From: Lishizhenia tianjinensis
GTDB taxonomy: Bacteria > Bacteroidota > Bacteroidia > Flavobacteriales_D > Crocinitomicaceae
Assembly: GCA_943330745.2 (NCBI GenBank)
Contig: CALQIX020000013.1
Span: 1 to 64,000 of the forward strand
DNA: 64,000 nt
Reading direction: 5' to 3'
Positions 8,610-18,054 of this stretch are shown here, piece by piece. Position numbers and translations under genes: made by a program. Numbering within the stretch: position 1 is the stretch's first letter; each line of letters opens with the position of its first letter. The notes beneath the pieces were generated by a model that did not search any database, was not told where the DNA came from, and worked only from the letters and a program-made list of their open reading frames with translations.

Positions 8610-9797
8610 TTATTCTAGAGAAAGAATAACAGATTTAATGCCTTCAATTGCGTTTTTGGCTTCTTCATATGAGATCGTTAGGGGAGGTGATAACCGAAAA
8701 CTGTAGGGATGAGAAAGAAACCAAAAGGTTATAACACCCTGATTTAGGCATTCTTCAACAACCTTTGATACCAGATCTGCTGATTCCATGTCAAATGCCA
8801 TCATTAAACCCATCCGGCGTATTTCTTTGATTTGGGATAAAGCTCCTAATTCAACCTCAAACAATTTCCCAATTTCCTCCACTTTCTCCCAATCAATTTC
8901 TGTTGTTAGTATATCCAATGTTGCTGCAGCTGCCGCGCAAATAACAGGATGGCCTCCAAATGTGGTAATGTGACCCAACATCGGTTGACTTGTAAATTGA
9001 TTCAAAAATTCTTGAGAGGAAACTAATGCTCCAATTGGCATGCCGCCACCTAGTGCTTTTCCAAGCGTTAAAATATCTGGGGTTACTGAAAAATGTTCAA
9101 AGGCAAACAATTTTCCTGTGCGCCCCATTCCGCATTGAATTTCATCAAAAATCAATAAGGCACCTACTTCATTACATCGTTTTCGTAATTGTAATAAATA
9201 TTCCTTGTTAGGAATGCGAACTCCTGCATCTCCTTGAATCGTTTCTAAAATCACACCAGCAGTTTTTTCTGTTATCTGGCTTAAATCAATTCGATTGTTT
9301 AAATGAATAAATCGAACCTCAGGAAGTAAGGGTCTGAAAGGTTTTTTCTTGATTTCATTACCTGAAATACTTAAAGATCCATTCGTGCTTCCATGATAAG
9401 AACCTCGAAACGAAACAATTTCCATACGGCCGGTTACTCTTTTGGCTAATTTAATTGCCGCCTCGTTTGCTTCTGTTCCTGAATTAACAACGTAAACACT
9501 ATTTAGTGAAGCTGGTAAAATTGAAGTGAGTTTTTGAGCAAATTTTACTTGTGCATCTTGAACAAACTCACCATAAACCATCACATGCAAGTGCTTGTCT
9601 ACCTGATTTTTAATCGCTTCAACAACTTTTGGATGTCTGTGTCCAATGTTATTAACAGCAACTCCAGCTATAAGGTCTGTGTATTTTTTTCCTTGCTTGT
9701 CATAAATAAAAACTCCGTCCGCACGCTCCACTTCAATTAAAAAAGGAAAAGGACTTGTTTGCCCCTGGTGTGAAAGAAAAATTTCCTTCGAATTCAT
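8610..9797 (-). CDS. Class III PLP-dependent aminotransferase (acetylornithine/ornithine type)
   Basis: Cytoplasmic PLP enzyme transferring an omega-amino group, 395 aa. The motif VVNSGTEANEAAIKLAKR precedes the cofactor-stacking SFRGSYHGST. ETIQGDAG and IFDEIQCGMGRTG follow, and the Schiff-base lysine lies in LTLGKALGGGMPIG. The length fits acetylornithine/succinylornithine/ornithine transaminases, but no arginine-biosynthesis gene is nearby, so the substrate is not assigned. It lies 3 bp after the transketolase C-half gene and is the last gene of that operon. Confidence 0.88.
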   Translation of the reverse strand: MNSKEIFLSHQGQTSPFPFLIEVERADGVFIYDKQGKKYTDLIAGVAVNNIGHRHPKVVEAIKNQVDKHLHVMVYGEFVQDAQVKFAQKLTSILPASLNSVYVVNSGTEANEAAIKLAKRVTGRMEIVSFRGSYHGSTNGSLSISGNEIKKKPFRPLLPEVRFIHLNNRIDLSQITEKTAGVILETIQGDAGVRIPNKEYLLQLRKRCNEVGALLIFDEIQCGMGRTGKLFAFEHFSVTPDILTLGKALGGGMPIGALVSSQEFLNQFTSQPMLGHITTFGGHPVICAAAAATLDILTTEIDWEKVEEIGKLFEVELGALSQIKEIRRMGLMMAFDMESADLVSKVVEECLNQGVITFWFLSHPYSFRLSPPLTISYEEAKNAIEGIKSVILSLE

Positions 9798-9800
9798 TTT

Positions 9801-10757
9801 TTATCCTTTTCGAGCGATTACTTTTTCCACTGCATCAATAATATTCGCTGTATCTATGCCATATTTAGTCATTAATTCCATCGGTGTTCCACTTTCTCCA
9901 AATGAATCATTTACTGCGACAAATTCTTGTGGAACTGGAAGTTTTCTCGCTAGAACTTGTGCAACTGCTTCACCCAAACCACCATTCATCATGTGCTCTT
10001 CAGCGGTGACAACACATTTTGTTTTAGCTACTGATTTTAAGATTGCATTTTCATCCAAGGGCTTTATGGTATGCATATTTATTAACTCAACTGATATCCC
10101 TTTTTCTGTCAATGCTTTTAATGCTTCAATTGATTTCCAAACCAAATGTCCGCATGCGATTATCGTTACATCAGTACCTTCGGTTAAAACATCTGCTTTT
10201 CCAATAATAAATTTGGCATCAGGTCTAACGAAAATAGGCATAACGGGTCTTCCAAACCGTAAATAAACTGGGCCTTGGTGGTCTGCAATTGCAATTGTAG
10301 CTTGCTTAGTTTGGTTGAAGTCGGCAGGAACGATAACCGTCATATTGGGTAACATCCGCATCATACCAATGTCTTCTAAAATTTGATGGGTGGCTCCATC
10401 CTCACCCAAGGTTAATCCAGCATGCGAAGCACATATTTTAACATTCTTTTGAGAATAGGCAACGGATTGACGAATTTGGTCGTAGACTCTCCCTGTTGAA
10501 AAGTTGGCAAATGTACCCGTGAATGGTATTTTTCCACCGATTGTCATTCCTGCTGCCAAGCCAATCATATTAGCTTCTGCAATTCCTACTTGGAAGAAAC
10601 GATCGGGATTTTCATTTTTAAAGGCATCCATTTTCAAAGATCCGGTTAAATCCGCACACAGTGCAACAACATCCGGATGAGTTTTCCCTAATTCTGCTAA
10701 GCCTTCACCAAATCCTGAGCGCGTATCTTTGTTTCCAAATATTTCAAATTCAATCAT
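9801..10757 (-). CDS. Transketolase, C-terminal half (separate subunit)
   Basis: Pyrimidine-binding and C-terminal domains of transketolase as an independent 318-aa protein. It pairs with the N-half encoded at 12120-12962 to make a full thiamine-diphosphate enzyme of the pentose phosphate pathway. The catalytic Glu region is [33 protein letters not shown] and [20 protein letters not shown] are conserved in the C-half. Split transketolases are common in Bacteroidota and Firmicutes. What is odd here is a 451-codon VWA gene between the two halves, with only 3 bp on each side. Confidence 0.93.
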   Translation of the reverse strand: MIEFEIFGNKDTRSGFGEGLAELGKTHPDVVALCADLTGSLKMDAFKNENPDRFFQVGIAEANMIGLAAGMTIGGKIPFTGTFANFSTGRVYDQIRQSVAYSQKNVKICASHAGLTLGEDGATHQILEDIGMMRMLPNMTVIVPADFNQTKQATIAIADHQGPVYLRFGRPVMPIFVRPDAKFIIGKADVLTEGTDVTIIACGHLVWKSIEALKALTEKGISVELINMHTIKPLDENAILKSVAKTKCVVTAEEHMMNGGLGEAVAQVLARKLPVPQEFVAVNDSFGESGTPMELMTKYGIDTANIIDAVEKVIARKG

Positions 10758-10760
10758 TCC

Positions 10761-12116
10761 TTATATTTTAATAGTTGTTATTTTGTTTGATTCTATTTTA
10801 ACTAATTTTTCACCCGAGTAATTAGTAGATTTCTGATTTTTTAATCGATAAACTAATTTATAATTACCTGGTTGCAATTGCCATTGGCCTTTTCGTGATT
10901 TATCTTCCAAATTACATACCCACTCCAAAGAATTGTCCTGTTTAACAAGAAAAACTTGTGCAATGTAATCGTTTGAAAATAGGTAATCAAATGTTCCAGG
11001 GGCAACAACATCAACAGTTTCAATTTTACTTTGAGTAACTTTTACTTTGTAGTAGGAGCGCGGTAATGTCAAAGCTTCTATTTCATAGTTCCCCACTAGA
11101 TACTTAACCGTTGAATTGAGGTATTGAACATTTAAGGTTGATTTTGTGTCATTAGCAATTATCCGAAAGGGTATTTGTTTGGTTTTATCATAACAATTAT
11201 TGCAAGTTGATTTTATAAATCCTTGAGGGCAATCAACTAGTATTGTATTATGAATGTGTTTTTGTATGACAATATCCTTTTTTTCAATAAGCGGAATCGT
11301 ATTTACCACAAGATCATATTTCCAGTCAGGACTAATAACTAGCGTGTCTGGATTACCATATCGATTGAGTGTATGAATAAAGGAATACTTTAAATTTTTA
11401 GTACCTGATTCATATAAAAATACCGTTACATCGGTTTCCGTTGGTTTTTTAGAAATGTCGTTGAGGTTAATTTGAACCGTTGTATTCAACAGGGTTTTAT
11501 TTATTACCGTTTTCAATGTGGAACTAAACGCTTCGCTTGTTTCAGCGTCAAAATAGGTTCCGATACATTTGAATTTTTCAAGGTATGACAAATCCATTCC
11601 AAGTCCAATAACAAATGGTGTTACTTTAACCCCTTTATCTTTTAATTTTTTAGCAATTACGCAAGGATCATTGTCGCAGGCCTCCAAACCGTCTGTAATT
11701 AAAATAATGAAGTTTCGAGCGAGAGTGTCTGGAAAATCGCCTGCTGCAGCTTCTAGTGAACGCGCAATGGGAGTGGTACCTTTTGCCTCAATACTAGTAA
11801 CACGTCGCTTAATTTGATCAATGTTGTTTTTTCCAAATATCACTTCTAATTTGGTATCGTTGCAATCTTGAAAAGTCGCCGTTATAGGCGATTGATGACC
11901 ATAAACGCGCAAGGCGATTTCGAGATTTGGAATCCCCCTCAAGTTTTCAAGGGATTTATTCAGGTGTTCTTTGGCTAAATCAATTCGTGTTTTCGATCCC
12001 CATTCTGCGTTCATGCTGTTTGAAGCATCCAAAATAAATAAGATACGTGTTAGATTTTGACCAAAAATAGTTTGGGTGGATAAAAGAAAGAAAAATATGA
12101 AAATTATAAATCTCAT
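10761..12116 (-). CDS. Exported von Willebrand factor type A domain protein
   Basis: 451 aa with an N-terminal signal peptide (hydrophobic stretch to about residue 19, then QN). A VWA domain covers about 24-205. The metal-ion-dependent adhesion site is intact: D30-A-S32-N-S34, a Thr in KGTTPIARS, and ITDGLEACDNDPC. The remaining 240 residues look beta-rich and were not recognised; they contain a CNNC-like pair (STCNNCYD). Probably periplasmic or surface-attached and divalent-metal binding. It sits inside the transketolase gene pair. Any link to transketolase is unclear since one is exported and the other cytoplasmic. Confidence 0.82.
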   Translation of the reverse strand: MRFIIFIFFFLLSTQTIFGQNLTRILFILDASNSMNAEWGSKTRIDLAKEHLNKSLENLRGIPNLEIALRVYGHQSPITATFQDCNDTKLEVIFGKNNIDQIKRRVTSIEAKGTTPIARSLEAAAGDFPDTLARNFIILITDGLEACDNDPCVIAKKLKDKGVKVTPFVIGLGMDLSYLEKFKCIGTYFDAETSEAFSSTLKTVINKTLLNTTVQINLNDISKKPTETDVTVFLYESGTKNLKYSFIHTLNRYGNPDTLVISPDWKYDLVVNTIPLIEKKDIVIQKHIHNTILVDCPQGFIKSTCNNCYDKTKQIPFRIIANDTKSTLNVQYLNSTVKYLVGNYEIEALTLPRSYYKVKVTQSKIETVDVVAPGTFDYLFSNDYIAQVFLVKQDNSLEWVCNLEDKSRKGQWQLQPGNYKLVYRLKNQKSTNYSGEKLVKIESNKITTIKI

Positions 12117-12119
12117 TGA

Positions 12120-12962
12120 TTAGTAATCACCAATTGTTTCCGTAAGTTGATTCAAAGCATTTTCAAGTTGTTCTGGATTTGGAGCTACTCCGTGCCACTT
12201 GTGTGACCCCATCATATAATCAACTCCTTGACCCATTTCAGTTTTCATGATTATGATGATTGGTTTTCCTTTTCCGCACATTGTTTTTGCTTTTTGTATT
12301 ATATTTCGAATAGAATCAAAATTGTGTCCATCCATTTCCAACACCTCCCAACCAAAAGCTTGCCATTTTCCTTTTAAATCTCCAAGAGATAGAACTTGAT
12401 CAACATCACCATCTATTTGTCTACCGTTAAAATCAATAGTGGCAATCACATTATCCACTTTATTTGCGGCAGCATACATAGCAGCTTCCCAAATTTGACC
12501 TTCTTGCAATTCACCATCACCATGCAAACAATAAACCAATGAGTTGTCACCATTTAATTTTTTTGTTAATCCTGCTCCAATTGCAACAGACAAACCTTGT
12601 CCTAGAGATCCAGAAGCCATACGAATACCCGGTAATTTTTTATCTGTTGAGGGGTGACCTTGAAGCCTAGTAGATAACTTTCGAAAAGTCGCTAATTCGC
12701 TGATCGGAAAATAACCACTCCGAGCTAAAACACTATACCAAACTGGAGAAATATGACCATTAGAAAGAAAAAACAAGTCTTCATTTTTCCCATCCATTTC
12801 AAACTGTTGGGAATCGAATTTCATTTGCTCGAAATAAAGGAAAGTTAAAAAATCAGCGCACCCCAGTGACCCACCAGGATGACCAGAGTTGACAGCCGAA
12901 ACCATTCTTAAAATATCCCTTCTGATTTGTGTTGCTATTCTAACTAATTCTTCGTTTTGCAT
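12120..12962 (-). CDS. Transketolase, N-terminal half (TPP-binding subunit)
   Basis: Thiamine-diphosphate-binding domain of transketolase as a separate 280-aa protein. Motifs seen are NSGHPGGSLGCADFL near residue 25, ASGSLGQGLSVAIG, and the TPP/Mg motif GDGELQEGQ ending about 30 residues later in IDFNGRQ. It transfers two-carbon ketol units in the non-oxidative pentose phosphate pathway together with the C-half at 9801-10757. It is the first gene of a four-gene operon. A TAGTTTTG element on the minus strand (12986-12993) lies 24 bases before the ATG. Confidence 0.93.
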   Translation of the reverse strand: MQNEELVRIATQIRRDILRMVSAVNSGHPGGSLGCADFLTFLYFEQMKFDSQQFEMDGKNEDLFFLSNGHISPVWYSVLARSGYFPISELATFRKLSTRLQGHPSTDKKLPGIRMASGSLGQGLSVAIGAGLTKKLNGDNSLVYCLHGDGELQEGQIWEAAMYAAANKVDNVIATIDFNGRQIDGDVDQVLSLGDLKGKWQAFGWEVLEMDGHNFDSIRNIIQKAKTMCGKGKPIIIIMKTEMGQGVDYMMGSHKWHGVAPNPEQLENALNQLTETIGDY

Positions 12963-12985
12963 GATGTGTTTTTTTTAAAACTATG

Positions 12986-12993
12986 CAAAACTA
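12986..12993 (-). promoter_or_regulatory. Putative -7 element of the transketolase operon
   Basis: Minus-strand TAGTTTTG matches TAnnTTTG and lies 24 bases before the N-half ATG, which fits a short 5' leader. No good -33 TTG was seen at the usual 19-22 bp, so confidence is moderate. Confidence 0.45.
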
Positions 12994-13090
12994 ACTTTAA
13001 ATACTTTAGTAAAGATTTGAAAACTTTAAACAATTAATGCAACTTTTCAACTATCTTAGTAGTCCATAAACCAAGATTAATAAAAATTCT

Positions 13091-13456
13091 ATGAAAAAAG
13101 CTTTCTTTTTTGTTGCCTTCCTGACGGTTTTTTCGTCCATTTCAATTTCCCAAAAATATAATTCTGAATTACTGAAAAGTTATTCAAAATCAGAGGTTCA
13201 ATCCTTTGATACACAAACATTAAATGCCTTGGAGTATGGAATTGAACATGCTATTTATTTTATTGCTACCCCAAAGGAAAAGCAAGTGGGTTTCCCAACA
13301 TTTAACAACCCAAAATTACTAACAAAATATACTGATTTAGGGTTGAAAATCACCAATGAAAATCAGTATTTTGAAATAAAGGAATCCAATCAACTAATGG
13401 TTGTGAAGTCATTGTTTGTTTTGAAAAATGAATTATTGAACAAGAATAAAAATTAA
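13091..13456 (+). CDS. Small exported protein of unknown function
   Basis: 121 aa, not recognised. It has a clear signal peptide (MKKAFFFVAFLTVFSSISIS, cleavage near SISISQ). The remainder is a mixed Lys/Glu/Asn-rich domain with the phrase FPTFNNPKLLTKYTDLGL and no cysteines. The stop is one base before the start of the large T9SS cargo gene, so the two are surely cotranscribed. The pairing suggests a periplasmic or secreted partner of that cargo, by context only. A near-consensus TATCTTAG at 13052-13059 could be its promoter. Confidence 0.8.
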   Translation: MKKAFFFVAFLTVFSSISISQKYNSELLKSYSKSEVQSFDTQTLNALEYGIEHAIYFIATPKEKQVGFPTFNNPKLLTKYTDLGLKITNENQYFEIKESNQLMVVKSLFVLKNELLNKNKN

Positions 13457-13457
13457 G

Positions 13458-15911
13458 ATGAAACATATTTTTACATTCGTTTTTGCGTTTTTAGCTTCGA
13501 GTTATTTTAGCCAAACAGTTATAATGGGAGATGCTGGGTTTTTGCAAAGTAATCCAATTGACTGCAATACATTTGGAATTGTAGGCACTAACTTTCAAGA
13601 TCCCGGTGGCACTGGTAATTATCTGCCTAATTTTAATGACACTACAGTTTTTTGTCCTGATTTGACATTAGGAACGAAGGTGACATTAACATTTGCGATC
13701 AATGCAGGTTTTGAGTTTAACGTTGATGGGTCAGATTTCATTTATGTTTATGATGGACCAAACACAAGCTCACCTTTATTAGGTATTCATAATTCTGTAA
13801 CTGATCCAACAGGTTTTGCCTATCAAGCATCTTGGAATAACCCATCGGGATGTTTAACGGTTGTTTTTATCTCTAATGGGGTAACTGAAGGAACAGGATG
13901 GCTTGCAAATGTGCAATGTGGTAATCAGTATCAACCTTTTGAGGGTCATATTGAAGCGTATGTCAACGGAACGGGCCCAAATGCACTTAATCCTTTAGAT
14001 ACAGGATATGTTGATGTTTGTTTTGGTGATAGTATTTTGTTTGTCGCCAAACCTATTTTTCCAAATTCTTTAGAAACAACTGGTTATGGTTACTCTCAAA
14101 ATGTGAACACAAATATTGTTTTTGATTGGGATATTACAGATGGTGGAACCTATCCACAAAATGATTCAATTTGGTTTACGCCTCCAGCTAGATCCGGTTA
14201 TCTTGTTGATGTGAAAGCAACCGATCAATTTCCATTGAGTGAGCGCGTTAGATGTAAAGTTCGCGTGTCTTTACTGCCTAGCTTTGCTGGAACTGGACCT
14301 TTGGAAGATTCGGTATGTTTAGGTTTAAACACAGAATTAATTGGTGGGGTAACAACTCAAGATACAGTTGGAGTAACAATTCCACCCGGAACTTTTGAAT
14401 TAGGAGGTAATTATGCTGGATTAACCTATTTGCCAGATGGTTCTGGTCAGCAATATACTGCTCCAATCAATATATCTGGTTTTCCTACTGATGCCACAAT
14501 TTCAAATGATCAAGATTTGAATCAAGTTTGTATAACGATGGAACATTCCTATTTGGGTGATTTGGAAATTTGGTTAGAATGTCCATCTGGGCAAATTGTA
14601 CCATTGGTTAATTCATACGGTGCAGGAGCAATCCCTGGTGGAAATAGCGGAGGAGGAACATTCTTGGGTCATCCAATTGATGATTCTGGTGGCGGTGGTC
14701 CGGGAGTGGGATGGGAATATTGTTTCAGTTCAGTATTTAATACAATTACTGGTTCAATGACGGCAAATTTAACCAATACTGTCACAGTTGCATCTCAACC
14801 ACCTTTATCAGCAGGTACATCAATAGACCCAAGTGATACTTACCAGCCTGAAACAGCGTTTTCTACGTTTACTGGTTGCCCAATTAATGGAGTTTGGACA
14901 ATTCACGTTCAAGATAATTTAGGAATCGATGATGGATATATTTTTGAATGGGGGTTGTTTTTCGATGCCTCTTTCTTTCCTGGCTTAGGTAGTTATCAAA
15001 CAGAGGCTGACACAAGTTGGTGGAGCGCTGATCCAACAATTATTTCGGGACAAACGGATACTGTCTTAGTTGTTCAACCCAATCAAGTTGGTACTTATGG
15101 TTATACGTTCAACGTAATTGATAATTTTGGTTGTCATTATGACACTACGGTTGCTTTTGTTGTATTGCCATTAGCGAATATTTTTGAAGATACGATCGCA
15201 TGTAACGATTATTTCCAAGTATCTGGTACAACAGCCTTTAATGGTGGGGTTTGGTCAGCAATAGACACAGCTATTAATTTTTCAAATAGTACTAGTAATA
15301 ATCCAATTGTCGTCACATCGACCCCGGGAATTTATGAGGTTGTTTTTACAGATAACCAATGTAACTTCTCTGATACAGGACGAATTGAATTTCCGCCACA
15401 TTTGTATATACAACTTTTAGATACAATTGTTTGTAAAGGTGCCAATTTTGAATTGAATCCGTTAACAGTTAATTCGGGAACCCTTCAAGCGGGCTATAAT
15501 CCGTTGTATTTCTTTATGTGGGACAACGGTACTACAGACTCAATACGTATTGTAAATCAGCCTGGAAATTATGTTGCTTCGATATCGAATGTTTGTTACA
15601 CGGTTTCTGACACAGCAACGATTGGAGATAAAGTGTGCGAAATCACAGCTCCGAATATCGTAGTGTTATCCTCTCAAGCAGGAAACAACACTTTCTTTGT
15701 TAATTACAGTGGATTGGAGGCGTTCAACTGTACAATCTTAAATAGATGGGGGAACAAAATTTATGAATACACTGATCCGGCCGGTGGATGGGATGGCAAA
15801 ACGCAAGGAGGAACATTAGTTGAAGAAGGTGTTTATTTCTATAAGATTAATGCTACCTTAGAAGGAGGTGAAGATATTCAATTGCATGGATTTGTTCATT
15901 TGAAATATTAA
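13458..15911 (+). CDS. T9SS type B cargo protein with CUB and P domains
   Basis: Secreted or cell-surface protein, 817 aa, with a signal peptide ending near YFSQ. Residues about 20-155 form a CUB-like domain (NVDGSDFIYVYDGPNTSSPLLG, and a Cys pair). Residues about 320-500 resemble the proprotein-convertase P domain (HSYLGDLEIWLECPSG, then NGVWTIHVQDN). The last 80 residues are the gliding-motility-associated/T9SS type B sorting domain (LNRWGNKIYE, WDGKTQGG, GVYFYKI, LHGFVHLKY). Translocation by the T9SS is known for this tail type. No catalytic motif was seen, so an adhesive role is the likeliest inference. The terminator at 15954-15977 ends the transcript. Confidence 0.9.
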   Translation: MKHIFTFVFAFLASSYFSQTVIMGDAGFLQSNPIDCNTFGIVGTNFQDPGGTGNYLPNFNDTTVFCPDLTLGTKVTLTFAINAGFEFNVDGSDFIYVYDGPNTSSPLLGIHNSVTDPTGFAYQASWNNPSGCLTVVFISNGVTEGTGWLANVQCGNQYQPFEGHIEAYVNGTGPNALNPLDTGYVDVCFGDSILFVAKPIFPNSLETTGYGYSQNVNTNIVFDWDITDGGTYPQNDSIWFTPPARSGYLVDVKATDQFPLSERVRCKVRVSLLPSFAGTGPLEDSVCLGLNTELIGGVTTQDTVGVTIPPGTFELGGNYAGLTYLPDGSGQQYTAPINISGFPTDATISNDQDLNQVCITMEHSYLGDLEIWLECPSGQIVPLVNSYGAGAIPGGNSGGGTFLGHPIDDSGGGGPGVGWEYCFSSVFNTITGSMTANLTNTVTVASQPPLSAGTSIDPSDTYQPETAFSTFTGCPINGVWTIHVQDNLGIDDGYIFEWGLFFDASFFPGLGSYQTEADTSWWSADPTIISGQTDTVLVVQPNQVGTYGYTFNVIDNFGCHYDTTVAFVVLPLANIFEDTIACNDYFQVSGTTAFNGGVWSAIDTAINFSNSTSNNPIVVTSTPGIYEVVFTDNQCNFSDTGRIEFPPHLYIQLLDTIVCKGANFELNPLTVNSGTLQAGYNPLYFFMWDNGTTDSIRIVNQPGNYVASISNVCYTVSDTATIGDKVCEITAPNIVVLSSQAGNNTFFVNYSGLEAFNCTILNRWGNKIYEYTDPAGGWDGKTQGGTLVEEGVYFYKINATLEGGEDIQLHGFVHLKY

Positions 15912-15953
15912 GAGTGAAAAGCTGTTAATTATTTTTGGATAATGTATATTATT

Positions 15954-15977
15954 AAAGGATCTCTAGGGATCCTTTTT
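15954..15977 (+). terminator. Rho-independent terminator after the T9SS cargo gene
   Basis: Perfect 8-bp stem (AAAGGATC / GATCCTTT) with a 6-base loop, running directly into a T tract, 43 bp after the stop codon at 15911. The rest of 15978-16152 shows no gene or clear structure. Confidence 0.8.
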
Positions 15978-16152
15978 TATGCTTTTAGAATTCTTTGTTC
16001 AATATTACAGAACACCTTAATTAAGATCCAAGAGCTCTAAAAGAGATTGAATCAAGAACTTATTCTGTTAGAATTCCCAACTGTTATCACTGTTTGAATT
16101 GGGTTAGAAAATCATTTATTCAAGACTTTATCACAAAGTTGACTTACCAATC

Positions 16153-16734
16153 TTACTCATCCAATTTTAAATTAGATTTTTTGAGATCAATTTTACCTTT
16201 AGGTTTCAGAAATTGGTAGTAGCTAAAGTCTTGTTTTGTCTTAATTCCTGTACCATACAATATCGCTTCAGGTGTTTTGATCGTTACCTTTGATGTAGTG
16301 TAAATAAGACTATCCTTTTGCCTCCAGTCTAAACGTTCTGTTTCCAACGATTGCTTCTTCTTAATATTATAAAGTTTCACTGAGTCTTGAACAAACATCT
16401 CGCCTTTAGTGAAATTAATTTCACCATACAAAGCAGTTAATACAGATACAATTTCTCCTTTACTAGAGTAAAAATTAACTTGTACTTTATCTTTTAATTT
16501 GGTAATTGATTCTTGATTACGTTCAATTTCAGTTATTTTGGCAATCACCTCAATTTTAGCTTTTCCAGAATCTAAATAAATAACATCAAGATCTTGAATT
16601 ACCTCATTCGGTGTTTTCTCATTATACGTAACTTTCTCTATTTCATCTAAGTCATTAACACAGGATGAAAAGGTACATCCAATAATAATAAGAAAAATAG
16701 AATAATGAAATTTACTTAACGGATACAGTGACAC
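16153..16734 (-). CDS. lptC: LPS export protein LptC
   Basis: Periplasmic, membrane-anchored component of the Lpt bridge that moves lipopolysaccharide from the inner membrane to LptA; 193 aa. A hydrophobic N-terminus ends in GCTFSSC, which reads as a lipoprotein signal. A beta-jellyroll OstA/LptC-like domain follows (about 45-175). The phrases ALYGEINFTKGEMFVQDSV and LETERLDWRQKDSLIYT are typical of Bacteroidota LptC. The chosen start is GTG and lies 23 bases inside the upstream gene; no ATG gives a full signal. It is the last gene of the coaX cluster. Confidence 0.85.
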   Translation of the reverse strand: MSLYPLSKFHYSIFLIIIGCTFSSCVNDLDEIEKVTYNEKTPNEVIQDLDVIYLDSGKAKIEVIAKITEIERNQESITKLKDKVQVNFYSSKGEIVSVLTALYGEINFTKGEMFVQDSVKLYNIKKKQSLETERLDWRQKDSLIYTTSKVTIKTPEAILYGTGIKTKQDFSYYQFLKPKGKIDLKKSNLKLDE

Positions 16735-18049
16735 CCCAACAACTTAGTGATTGAGAACTAGGATTTCCTGCATCAAACCTTTCATCTGCAGTTGGTAATT
16801 GTGACCTGTAAGAGCCAATTAATCCTCCTACATTTGCACCTGCACTTTGAGCTTGTTGAAGAAGATTAACAGCGTGATAAAAATTACACTTTCTTTCAAA
16901 GGTTGTAGAACCACAGCTGTTTGCTAATTGTCCAACACATTGTCCGGCGATTTTTAATCCATCAGCACGGTATTTACCTGATAATCCCATCGCTGCATTG
17001 TAGGCTGATTTGTAATTTCCACCGTTGAACATAGATAGAACTCGGTTATATTCTTGAGCAGCAATTTTCTCTTGTACCCGAGTGATTTCAGCTTCTATTT
17101 CTTTTTTCTCAGTTTCATTTTTGGCCATGCCTCGAGCTTCTTTGAATAAATTCATAGATTCAGTAGTATTTCCTTTCATTGTAAGCAATTTCGCTTTAGC
17201 AATGATTGATTTGTATGAGCGATCAATCTTCAATAATGTATCGATTAGAATTACGTATTCATTAGAACTAGTACATCCTTTATCTTCTAATAAATTGATT
17301 AGATTGTTCACCGTAACTAATTTTTGATCTTTGTCCTTCGGTAATGCTTTCAAATAAATAGAAATTTCAGGTAAGATATCATCGCAAGATTTAATAGCTA
17401 AGTTCAATGTGTTAGTTAAATACGTTGAAGTTTCTTCTTTCAATGCTTTATCCACACACAATTTGCTAAGAACAAAATATTCAGAAATCATTCTTGCTTT
17501 TACTTCTGCTTGTTTATCTACAGGCGCATTGAGATAGATGTTATAAATGTTCAAGTAATAATTTTTCACTACCTCATCATCCAATTTAACAGTTGCATCA
17601 TTAATAGCTTTTTTGAAGAAAATATCTGCTTTTTCTCTGTTGGCATTACTTCCTTTAAGGTAATTTGATGCGCGGATGTTGTTTTTAGCATCATTGATTC
17701 CTTTGGTATCCATACGCTCCAATAAATTATTCAAGGAGTCGTAATAAATTTTAGCATTAGCTGTATCTCTTTTGATTAGATCATTCAATACGCGTTGAAC
17801 AAATCGATAATTTTTTAAATCAAAATCAGTACATAATTTTTCTGCTTTCAATCGAAATTCAAGTTCTTTCTTGTATTCACCAATCGCTGCAGAAGTATTG
17901 TTGATTGAATCCATTGTCATGGCAGCTTTCTTTGCTCTTTGAGCATCAAATAAAGGTTTTTTCCCTGCTCCATTTGTTAAACAATCTGATGTTTGCGCAT
18001 TTAAACCTAAAGCAGTGAATAAAATAACGCTAATTACTAATGATTTCAT
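16712..18049 (-). CDS. Exported helical (TPR-like) repeat protein
   Basis: 445 aa with a signal peptide (SLVISVILFTALGLNAQ). It is then rich in Lys/Asp/Ala/Leu helices resembling tetratricopeptide repeats, including an AKLLTMKGNTTESMNLFKEAR unit. It ends in a Cys-containing segment (CGSTTFERKCNFYHAVNLL). Such a protein next to lptC and an outer-membrane barrel probably serves as a periplasmic scaffold in envelope biogenesis. That is inference from gene order, which I recall as recurrent in flavobacteria. It overlaps lptC by 23 bases and follows the barrel gene by 5 bp. Confidence 0.78.
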   Translation of the reverse strand: MKSLVISVILFTALGLNAQTSDCLTNGAGKKPLFDAQRAKKAAMTMDSINNTSAAIGEYKKELEFRLKAEKLCTDFDLKNYRFVQRVLNDLIKRDTANAKIYYDSLNNLLERMDTKGINDAKNNIRASNYLKGSNANREKADIFFKKAINDATVKLDDEVVKNYYLNIYNIYLNAPVDKQAEVKARMISEYFVLSKLCVDKALKEETSTYLTNTLNLAIKSCDDILPEISIYLKALPKDKDQKLVTVNNLINLLEDKGCTSSNEYVILIDTLLKIDRSYKSIIAKAKLLTMKGNTTESMNLFKEARGMAKNETEKKEIEAEITRVQEKIAAQEYNRVLSMFNGGNYKSAYNAAMGLSGKYRADGLKIAGQCVGQLANSCGSTTFERKCNFYHAVNLLQQAQSAGANVGGLIGSYRSQLPTADERFDAGNPSSQSLSCWGVTVSVK

Positions 18050-18054
18050 AACTG

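Noticed and set aside
9856-10266. Open frame on the plus strand, 136 codons
   Set aside because: Shadow of the transketolase C-half, whose motifs are intact.
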